NCBI GenBank assembly: GCA_041658465.1
Contig: JBBAAC010000022.1
Span: 1 to 19,459 of the forward strand
Length of the DNA: 19,459 nt
Direction: 5' to 3'
Source: JAJZQH01 sp041658465
GTDB lineage: Bacteria; UBA10199; 2-02-FULL-44-16; JAAZCA01
Every line of letters begins with the position of its first letter. The first letter of the stretch is position 1. Shown one piece after another: positions 7,094 to 14,357 of the stretch. Below the pieces are notes generated by a model. The model saw only the letters and a list, made by a program, of their open reading frames with translations. It was not told the DNA's origin and ran no database searches. Made by a program: the position numbers and the translations under genes.

Positions 7094-8074
7094 ATGAGAG
7101 CCGGCAAGGTCAGGGCAATAAGCCTCCTCTCCGGAGGGCTGGACAGCATACTCGCGGTCAAGGTCCTCGAGGAGCAGGGCATTGAGGTCACAGGGCTCAC
7201 CTTCGTGAGTCCTTTTTTTGGCTCGGCAAATGGTGAGAGGGCTGCGGGCCAGCTCAAGATCTCCCTCATCATCCACGACATAACGGAAGAGATCATCGCG
7301 CTCGTCAAAAATCCCCCTCATGGTCACGGCAAGCAACTCAACCCGTGCATCGACTGCCATGCCCTCATGATCAAAAAGGCGGGCGAGATCGCCGGCGAGC
7401 AGGGCTTTGATCTCATCGCCACCGGCGAGGTCCTGGGGGAGCGGCCCATGTCGCAGAACCGCCAGTCGCTCGATACGGTGGCGCGCGATTCAGGCTGTGC
7501 TGAGATCTTGCTGCGGCCCCTGTCTGCCAAACTGCTTTCGCCTACGAGACCCGAGCAGGAGGGACTCGTGGACCGCGAACGGCTGCTGGCTATCGAAGGG
7601 CGCTCGCGCAGGCCGCAGATGGAGCTCGCAAAAAAATACGGAATCACACAGTACATGCAGCCCGCGGGAGGGTGCCTGCTCACCGACCCCGCGTTCTCCG
7701 CGCGGCTTGCTGAACTCATGCGTAATGAGCCGGACTTCACAGCGGACGATGTAAGCCTTCTCAAGCTCGGCCGACACTTCAGGCTCCCGTCCGGCGCCAA
7801 GCTGATCGTGGGTCGCAACGAACGCGATAATGCGAAGATCGAGATCGCAAACGACGGCCACATCCTCATAGCCCCTGAAATCATCCCGGGCCCGACCGCG
7901 TTGCTGATACGCTCGAGGGACAAAGCGGACATCGATCTGGCCTTGCGGATCTGCGCAAGCTATTCGGATCATGAGGAACGCGAAGTCGAGCTGGCGCTCT
8001 CGGATGGCACGCAACGCAAACTCATCAAGTCGCAGCCGTCTTTGCGCGGCGAGTTCGATTCGCTGCGAATCTAA
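7094..8074 (+). CDS. PP-loop ATPase, ThiI/MnmA-like tRNA thiolation-type protein
   Basis: N-type ATP pyrophosphatase likely to adenylate and thiolate a tRNA uridine or a related substrate. The PP-loop SGGLDS is at residues 13-18. A CxxC (NPCIDCHALM, Cys85 and Cys88) and a third cysteine in PAGGCLLTDP (Cys194) match the spacing logic of Fe-S or persulfide-using thiolases. The last about 130 residues (from roughly LLKLGRHFRLPSGAKLIVGR) look like the small C-terminal RNA-binding (NFACT-R-like) domain seen on some ThiI-like proteins; that is a tentative call. It lacks an obvious THUMP domain at the N-terminus, so it is not classical ThiI. The start has no ribosome site; a CATAAT box at 7074-7079 lies 14 nt upstream, so the leader may be very short. 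The J-PilZ gene begins 18 bp downstream. Confidence 0.82.
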   Translation: MRAGKVRAISLLSGGLDSILAVKVLEEQGIEVTGLTFVSPFFGSANGERAAGQLKISLIIHDITEEIIALVKNPPHGHGKQLNPCIDCHALMIKKAGEIAGEQGFDLIATGEVLGERPMSQNRQSLDTVARDSGCAEILLRPLSAKLLSPTRPEQEGLVDRERLLAIEGRSRRPQMELAKKYGITQYMQPAGGCLLTDPAFSARLAELMRNEPDFTADDVSLLKLGRHFRLPSGAKLIVGRNERDNAKIEIANDGHILIAPEIIPGPTALLIRSRDKADIDLALRICASYSDHEEREVELALSDGTQRKLIKSQPSLRGEFDSLRI

Positions 8075-8092
8075 TCCATGGAGGGCATGCAT

Positions 8093-8641
8093 ATGCCCGC
8101 AAAGACCACTTACTACGACGTGCTGGGGATCACGCGCGCAGCACCTGCGGAGATAGTATCCGCCGTGTATCGCGCATGGATGAAGGCGATGCGCGCGCAC
8201 CCTGATCTGGGCGGCGACGAGGAGTTCGCGAAGGAGCTCAACGCCGCGTACGAGATACTTCGAAATCCGGAGAGCAGGGCTGCCTACGACGCGCAGCTCG
8301 TGCGCGAACGAGGCGCGGATGGCGGAGAGGGAGTGCGGCGCGCGCCTCGCGTATCGGTCAGCACGGAGATCGCTTTTTGCGTGCCGCCGGACGGGACCTG
8401 GATACGCGCGGAGACGATGGACGCAAGCGTGCTGGGGCTCAGGATGTGCACGACGGAGCCGCTTGAAGAGGGAGTTCATGTCGCGGTTGCGTTTCCGAGT
8501 AGCCCGGGGTCGGCTGTCGATGCGACGGTAAGATGGACGCGCGCGGCAGAGGGCGTGAGATCGCGGACGTTCGAGGCGGGCATCGAATTCTATCACCCGC
8601 TGCCGGACGTGCTGAAACGCCTGGGCGTGCGGATGAGGTAG
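8093..8641 (+). CDS. J-domain / PilZ-domain fusion protein
   Basis: 182-aa cytoplasmic protein with two domains. Residues 6-68 are a DnaJ J-domain (YYDVLGITRAAPAEIVSAVY, HPD at 36-38, LNAAYEILRNPESRAAYD), which stimulates an Hsp70 ATPase. Residues about 82-180 are a PilZ domain with both c-di-GMP-binding signatures intact: RRAPR (RxxxR, 82-86) and DASVLG (DxSxxG, 110-115). The start at 8093 is preferred over 8078 because GGAGGG (8080-8085) is then 7 nt upstream. It sits 18 bp after the PP-loop gene on the same strand and 1.1 kb from a c-di-GMP phosphodiesterase. The likely role is a c-di-GMP-responsive co-chaperone or a scaffold, by inference. The PilZ part alone could also be a degenerate adaptor, but the motif is complete. 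Confidence 0.88.
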   Translation: MPAKTTYYDVLGITRAAPAEIVSAVYRAWMKAMRAHPDLGGDEEFAKELNAAYEILRNPESRAAYDAQLVRERGADGGEGVRRAPRVSVSTEIAFCVPPDGTWIRAETMDASVLGLRMCTTEPLEEGVHVAVAFPSSPGSAVDATVRWTRAAEGVRSRTFEAGIEFYHPLPDVLKRLGVRMR

Positions 8642-8693
8642 GGCATGCCTTCCTCGATTGACAGGTGGGCGCCGAATTTAAGGAGGCGAGATC

Positions 8694-11279
8694 ATGTTTC
8701 TAACCGGATGCAGCCCCGTTCGGCCGATGCCACCCCAAAGCTCTGAGAAGAAAAAGACAGATTATGAAATAGCCATCCCCAGCGACTCGTTGGTGGTCGG
8801 ACTCTGGGGAGACATCAAAGAAAAATGGATCAAGGATCATAAAGGCGACAAGGAGAGCCTTGCCGAGCTTCTGGAGAAGGTCGATCGAGGTTATGATGTA
8901 TTTCTTTACGGTTCGGTGCCTCAGCACCTCAACCGCTCCGGAGCTATCGAGCAGCAGGAGGTCTTGGATTTTGCGTACGGCAATGAAGAGTATTATTCGT
9001 TGCTGGTCAAGCGCGGCTTTCCCGTCCCGTACGCGATGGATGATTTCAACGATGACACCGGAGACGATAAAACCTGGAAGAAAAAAATTACCGATGGCGT
9101 GAATCTCATCAAGGTAGAATACGAGAAAAGCAAAGGTTCCGCGCAACCCGGTACGCGCGAATACAAGAGGGAACTATGTATCAGGATCCGCTCATTTCTT
9201 GGGTCGTATTTTAAAGAGGGAACTAAAAAATGCGATCATGCGTTGAATGACTGGGAGGCTTTGGAAAAAAAGTGCGGCGTTTGTGTAGAGCAATCTTATA
9301 TTTCATATTTTGCTCTTCGCAAGGCTGGGCTCGACCCTCAGTTCATGGAGCTGCACAGGTTTAAGCCGACGCTCGGCGCGATGGGTCTTTTTTTTGATAC
9401 GAGCGCCCTGACGCCGGGGCACGTGTTTGTGAGCGTGCCGCTTTCGCAAGGCGAGAACTTCAATTTTGATCTGGCCGTTATCCCGGATATCCCCCAGGAA
9501 TTTTACGCTGAAGCGAAACGCATATCTCCGCGCATAGCCGCTTCTTATTATTTGAATAACTGGTTTCTCGTCGATGATAAATTCCCGATGCCGCTTGAAA
9601 AATACCAGATGTGGGAGCAGTTGATGCCGGAGGATGCGAATGCCTGGAAAGCTTCGATTCATAAACAAAATACATTGAGGCAAATTTCCGATAATGAGCT
9701 GGAGCAGCTTATCGAAAAGGCCAAGCCGCGATTCGCAGGTTCCCCCGTGTTTCAATACGATGTGAATATTATTAAACACAGGCGAAGGTTCGGATTGAAC
9801 CGACCCGAGATGGAGCAGCCGATTTTTAAGCAACTCAGAGAGGATTCCCCCTACGCCGCGGACTCCTTTTCCGTAGCTCATGGAAGCGGTTTTCTAACAG
9901 GCAAAGATCAGAATGCGGCTCGTATGCATTTCATAAGAGATAATTTGTTTGAAACCGTCAAACACGATCCCACGTTTGTCGGCGGGCTTAAGCTCTATGA
10001 TTTTATTTCCAGGCTCTGGACCGCCGGCGATTCGCGATCGGACACTTGTCGTTCCCTTGTGGAGAATTACCGTTCTTTGCGAGACCTTCATCCCGAGCAT
10101 AACTTCATTCGCTTTCTGTCTGCGAACGCGAACCTCGATTGCTATTCATTTGAATACGGACTCGCGAACGAGTCCGATAAGGCTGAATACGAGAAAATTC
10201 GCAAGGAAGGTATTGCTCAGTTGAAAGAGGTTATCAAGCGCGAGCCGGGCGCCCCTCAGGCGCACGCGCGTTACGGCAGCGTTTTGCTCAGCCTGGGCGA
10301 CAGGGAGCATGCTGCAGAGGAATTGAATGAAACCGTTTCGCTTATCGAGAAGCGCAACAATGCCCTGCTCCTTTCCGCTGAAGCTTATGGAAATTTGATA
10401 CAGAACCTGTACTCTCTGGGCGACCGTGATAATGCGAAACGATTGACGGAGATCATACGCAAAAATTCTGAAAGCGGCGCATGGATGGGCATCGTTGAGA
10501 GCGCTTTGTCCTATGACCCTATAGCGCTGAACACCCAGGGCTATCGCTTTCTTTCCTCCGGTGCGGAGCTGGAACGAAGCCTGACTGTTCTTGAAGATAC
10601 GCTGGATAAATTGGCTGAATGCGGATTTGATCGCAAAAGAATTGAAGCGCTGAGGATACGCCATGCGGTCGCGTTCCTCGTCCTTGGGAATGGAAGGGAG
10701 GACCTGGCAGAGAGGTTGCTGAAGCATGTAGACTTTAACGACGAGGAGAAATGCGGGACTCTGGTGCAGTCGATTGAAAAGGTATTGTTAAATTTTGTCA
10801 ACACGAGCAATTTGATGACCGATGCGATCAAGTTCAACACCGCGAAAACAGCAGTTGGCTTCATGGAAAGGAAGGTTCCAGCCCCCATGCAGCGGCAACT
10901 CGCTTTGTCTTTCTTGTTTGCTGGGATTACAGCGTACAATACATCAAACAAAGACGATGGCGGCAGGTTCGTCAGGCGCGCTTTTGAGCTTGATAAAGAC
11001 AAGGCTGAGACGCTTTATTTCAACTCCGCATACATGGGTTTGAAGAATCTGCGCGGCAATTCGGCCAATCTGCAGATCCAGGGCAAGGGCGGGAAATCCT
11101 CGTTTGCTTCCCTATGCGAAGATCCGCGGCGCCTCAACTCTTTGGAGCTGCGTTTCTGCGCCAGGACATGGGAGCGCGCCTCGATTGGCTACGAGGCAGC
11201 CCACGATGCGGCTGCCAAGGCCGAGGCCCTCAAAAAATCCGCCGCACTAGATAGGCTCGCTGCGGTTAGGCAGAAATAA
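8694..11279 (+). CDS. Transglutaminase-like and TPR repeat protein with minimal lipobox leader
   Basis: 861-aa protein without a family name I can assign. It begins MFLTGCSPV: a perfect lipobox (LTGC), but only five residues before the cysteine, so there is no charged and hydrophobic signal region. The start is nevertheless firm, because AAGGAGG lies 7 nt upstream of ATG 8694 and an in-frame stop is at 8679. Residues about 185-300 look transglutaminase-like: CGVCVEQSYISYFALRKAG (candidate Cys197), PGHVFVSV (His243) and FNFDLA (Asp259), followed by a YYLNNWFL segment reminiscent of SirB1/COG2912 proteins. The C-terminal half is helical with TPR-like units (for example APQAHARYGSVLLSLGDREH and AYGNLIQNLYSLGDRDNAKR). 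Base composition is visibly more AT-rich than the neighbours, which may reflect relaxed selection or transfer. It precedes the fMet tRNA gene. Confidence 0.82.
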   Translation: MFLTGCSPVRPMPPQSSEKKKTDYEIAIPSDSLVVGLWGDIKEKWIKDHKGDKESLAELLEKVDRGYDVFLYGSVPQHLNRSGAIEQQEVLDFAYGNEEYYSLLVKRGFPVPYAMDDFNDDTGDDKTWKKKITDGVNLIKVEYEKSKGSAQPGTREYKRELCIRIRSFLGSYFKEGTKKCDHALNDWEALEKKCGVCVEQSYISYFALRKAGLDPQFMELHRFKPTLGAMGLFFDTSALTPGHVFVSVPLSQGENFNFDLAVIPDIPQEFYAEAKRISPRIAASYYLNNWFLVDDKFPMPLEKYQMWEQLMPEDANAWKASIHKQNTLRQISDNELEQLIEKAKPRFAGSPVFQYDVNIIKHRRRFGLNRPEMEQPIFKQLREDSPYAADSFSVAHGSGFLTGKDQNAARMHFIRDNLFETVKHDPTFVGGLKLYDFISRLWTAGDSRSDTCRSLVENYRSLRDLHPEHNFIRFLSANANLDCYSFEYGLANESDKAEYEKIRKEGIAQLKEVIKREPGAPQAHARYGSVLLSLGDREHAAEELNETVSLIEKRNNALLLSAEAYGNLIQNLYSLGDRDNAKRLTEIIRKNSESGAWMGIVESALSYDPIALNTQGYRFLSSGAELERSLTVLEDTLDKLAECGFDRKRIEALRIRHAVAFLVLGNGREDLAERLLKHVDFNDEEKCGTLVQSIEKVLLNFVNTSNLMTDAIKFNTAKTAVGFMERKVPAPMQRQLALSFLFAGITAYNTSNKDDGGRFVRRAFELDKDKAETLYFNSAYMGLKNLRGNSANLQIQGKGGKSSFASLCEDPRRLNSLELRFCARTWERASIGYEAAHDAAAKAEALKKSAALDRLAAVRQK

Positions 11280-11318
11280 AGAAACGCCACAGATGTCGCG
11301 CAACGTTGCCATTGCCAA

Positions 11319-11361
11319 CGTACTGGAAATTGCCTTGACAGGGCTGGGGCTTTCCAGTACG
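11319..11361. repeat. Interrupted inverted repeat over the tRNA-fMet promoter region
   Basis: 11-bp arms, CGTACTGGAAA (11319-11329) and TTTCCAGTACG (11351-11361), flank 21 nt. The intervening stretch holds a perfect -35 hexamer, TTGACA, at 11335-11340. A weak -10 candidate, TACGAA (11358-11363), 17 nt further, overlaps the right arm. It could be an operator for the tRNA gene or an mRNA 3'-end hairpin of the upstream gene; no U-run follows, so it is not a classical terminator. Confidence 0.5.
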
Positions 11362-11363
11362 AA
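11335..11363 (+). promoter_or_regulatory. Possible promoter of tRNA-fMet
   Basis: TTGACA (11335-11340), a 17-nt spacer and TACGAA (11358-11363). The -35 is perfect but the -10 matches poorly (3/6). The predicted transcript would have a 5' leader of about 37 nt, removed by RNase P. The gene could alternatively be read from upstream. Confidence 0.3.
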
Positions 11364-11406
11364 GTCCCGGCTTTTCGAGGGCTAATTTCTTGAAAATAAA
11401 ACATAT

Positions 11407-11471
<65 letters not shown>

Positions 11472-11480
<9 letters not shown>

Positions 11481-11529
11481 CAAAAAAGAAGAGGGGTCGA
11501 GAGACCCCTCTTCTTTTTTGTAGCGGGGG
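11472..11529. repeat. 27-bp perfect inverted repeat overlapping the tRNA 3' end
   Basis: Arms 11472-11498 and 11503-11529 are exact reverse complements around a GAGA tetraloop; a G:T wobble would extend it to 11471/11530. The outer 9 bp of the left arm are the last nine bases of the mature tRNA (the 3' acceptor strand, the discriminator and one T-stem base). The right-arm copy, TAGCGGGGG, lies beyond the terminator's T-run. Confidence 0.9.
11481..11520 (+). terminator. Rho-independent terminator of tRNA-fMet
   Basis: An 18-bp perfect stem: an A-rich segment (CAAAAAAGAA) and GAGGGGTC pair with GACCCCTC and TTCTTTTTTG across a GAGA loop. The GC core followed by a T-run gives a strong terminator on the plus strand; the A/T symmetry makes it bidirectional. 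It begins directly after the discriminator base of the tRNA. Confidence 0.9.
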
Positions 11530-11547
11530 TGGGTGAATGAAGCCACC

Positions 11548-11575
11548 TTGACTTTTCATTCTTCGCCACTAAATA
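11548..11575 (+). promoter_or_regulatory. Possible promoter of the DUF4412-like lipoprotein gene
   Basis: TTGACT (11548-11553; 5/6), a 16-nt spacer and TAAATA (11570-11575; 3/6). Placed after the tRNA terminator and 39 nt before ATG 11615, it is in the right position, but the -10 is weak. Confidence 0.3.
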
Positions 11576-11614
11576 TCACGACTCTCCGAATTAATCGGAC
11601 GACAAGGAGGAATA

Positions 11615-12271
11615 ATGCGCAATCGATTCAGCACAACAACGACTATGGCCATCATTCTGGCAGCGGCAGTCGCTGTAGGATTCTCGGCCTGCAATAAGAA
11701 GATGGAGGGCGGCGCATCCACCGGCGGCAAACAGGACGTGGCCGGCAGCGCGAAGGCGCCCGCTGCTGCGGCGGAGACATCCATGCCCAAGGATTTCTCG
11801 GCTGAGATTACGACAAAGGGGATGGGCGGCTTGATCAAGGGCAAGCTCTATGTCTCAAACGGCAAAACGAGGATGGAGATGCCCGAAGGCATAATCATAG
11901 GCAGGCTGGACAAGAACCTTATCTGGATGCTTATGCCTCAGATGAAGATGTACATGGAGCACCCGTTCCAGCCGCAGAACGCAGCATTCTCATCCGACAA
12001 GATGCCCGGGGAGACAGCGCGCGAACAGGTCGGCCAGGAGGGCGTCGGCGGTCGCAAGGCCAACAAGTTCAAAATCACATACGACGTGAACGGCAAGTCA
12101 TCGTCCATATTCCAATGGGTGGATGCGGAGAACGGCATGCCGGTGAGGACCGCCGCGGTTGACGGCAGCTGGATGAACGAGCTGGCCAACATTCAAGTCG
12201 GCGCGCAGGATGCCGGCCTCTTTGAGATACCCGCTGGCTTCAACAAGATGAGCATGCCTGCGATGAAATAG
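11615..12271 (+). CDS. DUF4412-like lipoprotein
   Basis: 218-aa envelope lipoprotein. Signal MRNRFSTTTTMAIILAAAVA with lipobox GFSAC (lipidated Cys26), then a low-complexity Gly/Ala/Lys linker to about residue 55. The folded part (about 57-212) reads FSAEITTKGMGGLIKGKLYV, GKTRMEMPEG, IIIGRLDKNLIWMLMPQMKM and ends in GLFEIPAGFNKMSMP. This matches the LolA/LppX-like layout of DUF4412 proteins, in which a small-molecule or lipid-binding half-barrel is proposed; function is unknown. Methionine is unusually frequent. The start is firm: AAGGAGG lies 5-6 nt before the ATG. It is monocistronic, bounded by the tRNA terminator upstream and a perfect palindromic terminator downstream. Confidence 0.85.
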   Translation: MRNRFSTTTTMAIILAAAVAVGFSACNKKMEGGASTGGKQDVAGSAKAPAAAAETSMPKDFSAEITTKGMGGLIKGKLYVSNGKTRMEMPEGIIIGRLDKNLIWMLMPQMKMYMEHPFQPQNAAFSSDKMPGETAREQVGQEGVGGRKANKFKITYDVNGKSSSIFQWVDAENGMPVRTAAVDGSWMNELANIQVGAQDAGLFEIPAGFNKMSMPAMK

Positions 12272-12295
12272 CTTAATGTCGCTGATCCTGTAACT

Positions 12296-12325
12296 AAAAA
12301 GGCCCATGCATGCATGGGCCTTTTT
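12296..12325. terminator. Bidirectional palindromic terminator
   Basis: A 30-bp perfect palindrome: AAAAA, a GC-rich core GGCCCATGCATGCATGGGCC, then TTTTT. It lies 24 bp after the lipoprotein stop. The core folds as an 8-bp stem with a 4-nt loop, or as a continuous cruciform; the flanking A and T runs allow termination from either strand. Confidence 0.9.
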
Positions 12326-12380
12326 CTATGGCCTTCAGTCGCTCTTATGATAAATAGACGACACCATAAAGGGGGGGGAT

Positions 12381-12821
12381 ATGAAAAAAATGCGATTTAT
12401 TTCTGAAGCAGTTGTCATCGCAGTCAGCGCTTGCCTTGTCGTGCTGTCGGCGTCGGGGCTTTACGCGCAGGGTAAACAAAAGGCCAAAGATCAGGCCCCG
12501 CAGCAGGTAGAGCAGCAGAATAATGAGCAGGTGCCTGGCGCTCAGGGCTCGTTTCAGCAGAGCAGGGCGTGGAATAAGCTGGACGATCGGCTCCAGGCGG
12601 CGTGGCTCGATGCCATGAAGAACGAGCCCACGCGCAGGCTGGACTGCTTTGTGCGCGTCGAGGCCCCGGCCGACAGGGGAGATCAATCTTTCCTTATCAG
12701 CGCGGGCTACAATGTCCGCATGTTCTCCGGACCGATCGCCTCCGGCAATCTTAAGGCGCAAGACCTGCAGGACGTGGCTGAGCTCCCGTTCGTGCAGTCG
12801 ATACGGCTCTCCACGAAGTGA
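12381..12821 (+). CDS. Secreted hypothetical protein with propeptide-like C-terminal domain
   Basis: 146-aa protein with a Sec signal peptide (MKKMRFISEA, then a hydrophobic core, cleavage likely after Ala29 in GLYAQ). A Gln/Asn-rich linker (residues about 30-60) follows, then a compact domain: RRLDCFVRVEAP, GYNVRMFSGPIASGNLKAQD, VAELPFVQSIRLSTK. The beta-alpha-beta rhythm ending in 'LPFVQSIRLS' resembles the inhibitor_I9/subtilisin-propeptide fold, here without a protease attached. That comparison is by eye. Directly upstream is an 8-G tract (12371-12378) only 2 nt from ATG 12381, serving as or replacing the ribosome site. It converges on the choice-of-anchor-D gene, with 15 bp between the stops. 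Confidence 0.75.
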   Translation: MKKMRFISEAVVIAVSACLVVLSASGLYAQGKQKAKDQAPQQVEQQNNEQVPGAQGSFQQSRAWNKLDDRLQAAWLDAMKNEPTRRLDCFVRVEAPADRGDQSFLISAGYNVRMFSGPIASGNLKAQDLQDVAELPFVQSIRLSTK

Positions 12822-12836
12822 GAGCAAACCATCTAT

Positions 12837-14300
12837 TTATCTAGAGGGTCTGCGCGAGCGAATCATAGCGAGCAGGAATGCGACCAGCTGCAATCCGATA
12901 AACGACGAAGCGCCGCTGTTCGCCGCGATTGAACAACCGCCGCCGCTGTTCGGCAGAATGCCGGTGCCTTCGAGCGCCGCAATTTGCGGACTGTCGGCGG
13001 CGTTGTCGTTTATGCTCACTGTCGCTCCGAATGGACCGTCGTCCGCAGGCGTGAATGTGGCCGCGATCGTGCAGAAGGCGCTTGGCGCGAGGAAATTTTC
13101 CGTGCAATCGTCGAGGTTGCTGAAGCTCGTCGCACCGTCCCCGATTATCGACACAGAAGAGATTAGCAGACCCTCTGATCCCGAGTTCGTGATCGTTATG
13201 AATTTCTGCTGACTCGGCTGGTCGACCGTCTGCTCTCCGAAATCCAATGTGGACGCAGAAAGCTGGGCCTGCGGTGCGCCCTGCGTGATTCCCAGTCCCG
13301 TAAGGGCGATCGTCTGCGGGCTGTCCGTCGCATTATCGCTGATCACTATAGTGCCCGTCGCGGTTCCTGCCGCCGGTGCCGTGAACGTGACAGAAAGCGT
13401 GCACACCGTGCCGGTCGGCATCGCGGCTGGGCAGTCGTGGGATACGGCGAAATTCTGGCTCGCGACTATGGAGTTGATGACCAGGTCGGCCGTGCCGTTG
13501 CTCGACACCGTTACCATCGCAGCAGCGCTCGTCGTACCCACCAGCTGCGGCCCGAAATCGATCGAATCCGCTGAGAGGCCGATATCCGGGTTCGTGGCAT
13601 CGATGCCCGTGCCGCTCAGAGCGATCGACTGGGGGCTGTCCGCAGCATCGTCGGTTATTGTCACGCTGCCGGTAAACCCACCGGTGACAGGAGGGGTGAA
13701 TGTGATCGAGAGCGTGCACGAAGCGTCTGGATTTAAGGGCACTCCGCAGTCGTCCGTGACGCCAAAGTCAGCGCTGGCCGCAATGCTCGAGATCGAAAGT
13801 GGAGCAGTGCCGCCGTTCTTGAGCAGGGCGAAGCGTATTTCGCTTGGACTACCAACGATATGATCGCCGAAATTTACCGATGTGGGGAGCAATATAACCG
13901 AGGGCGCCACTCCCTGACCCTGCACCAACACCGAGCTGATCACATCGTGGGAGAGGCTTATCACGGAAAGGGATGTGTCGTAGCTGCCGGTGTGCCCCGG
14001 TTGAAACACGACAAATACAGTACATGAGGCCCCGGGTTGGGTCGCCGTGTTTGAGCAGTTATCAACGGCTATTTGAAAATTCTGTGAATCCGCTATTTTC
14101 GTGGAAAAGACATAGAGCGGGAGCCAGGTGCTGTTGTTCGTGATAGTGAGTTGCAGCGGTACAGAGGCCTGTCCTGTGCGCGTATCAGGAAAGACCAGGG
14201 GATCGGGATTGAAACTGATGTTTGGCGTAGGCTGCGCGAGCGCGAAATTCGGGACAAAAATGGTTGTCAGGAAAATTACAGCCAGAATCAGGCGTTTCAT
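12837..14300 (-). CDS. Choice-of-anchor D domain surface protein with Cys-type C-terminal sorting tail
   Basis: 487-aa exported protein. A Sec signal (MKRLILAVIFLTTIFVPNFA, cleavage near ALA-Q) is followed by four tandem ASH/choice-of-anchor-D Ig-like repeats of about 105 residues (roughly 24-130, 131-235, 236-340, 341-450). The later repeats share the pattern 'L..S.(V/I/L)(N/D)FG...VG', a C..C pair and 'CT(L/I)...FTP', 'DNA.DSPQ.IAL.GTGI'. The end is GGGCSIAANSGA, a hydrophobic segment (FIGLQLVAFLLAMI) and RSRRPSR, as in C-terminal sorting signals with an invariant cysteine (MYXO-CTERM/JDVT-CTERM style). ATG 14300 is preferred to the open frame up to 14324, since a 7-G tract sits 2 nt upstream and the signal peptide starts there. 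The ligand is unknown. Confidence 0.88.
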   Translation of the reverse strand: MKRLILAVIFLTTIFVPNFALAQPTPNISFNPDPLVFPDTRTGQASVPLQLTITNNSTWLPLYVFSTKIADSQNFQIAVDNCSNTATQPGASCTVFVVFQPGHTGSYDTSLSVISLSHDVISSVLVQGQGVAPSVILLPTSVNFGDHIVGSPSEIRFALLKNGGTAPLSISSIAASADFGVTDDCGVPLNPDASCTLSITFTPPVTGGFTGSVTITDDAADSPQSIALSGTGIDATNPDIGLSADSIDFGPQLVGTTSAAAMVTVSSNGTADLVINSIVASQNFAVSHDCPAAMPTGTVCTLSVTFTAPAAGTATGTIVISDNATDSPQTIALTGLGITQGAPQAQLSASTLDFGEQTVDQPSQQKFITITNSGSEGLLISSVSIIGDGATSFSNLDDCTENFLAPSAFCTIAATFTPADDGPFGATVSINDNAADSPQIAALEGTGILPNSGGGCSIAANSGASSFIGLQLVAFLLAMIRSRRPSR

Positions 14301-14357
14301 ATCCCCCCCTTGTCGAAATGCCATAATAGTTTATCGCACTGCGGAGATTTAGTCCCC

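Noticed and set aside
7490..8596. Long minus-strand open frame (368 codons) across the PP-loop and J-PilZ genes
   Set aside because: It is antisense to two genes with unmistakable motifs, is rich in Arg/His/Ala as expected for a shadow of GC-rich codons, and has no domain or ribosome site.
8658..8680. TTGACA upstream of the transglutaminase-like gene as a promoter
   Set aside because: The -35 is perfect, but no -10 lies at 15-19 nt; the SD sequence occupies that position.
13250..14300. Repeats in the choice-of-anchor-D gene as a CRISPR or satellite array
   Set aside because: The periodicity (about 310 bp) corresponds to protein domains in frame, with diverged DNA and no constant short repeat.
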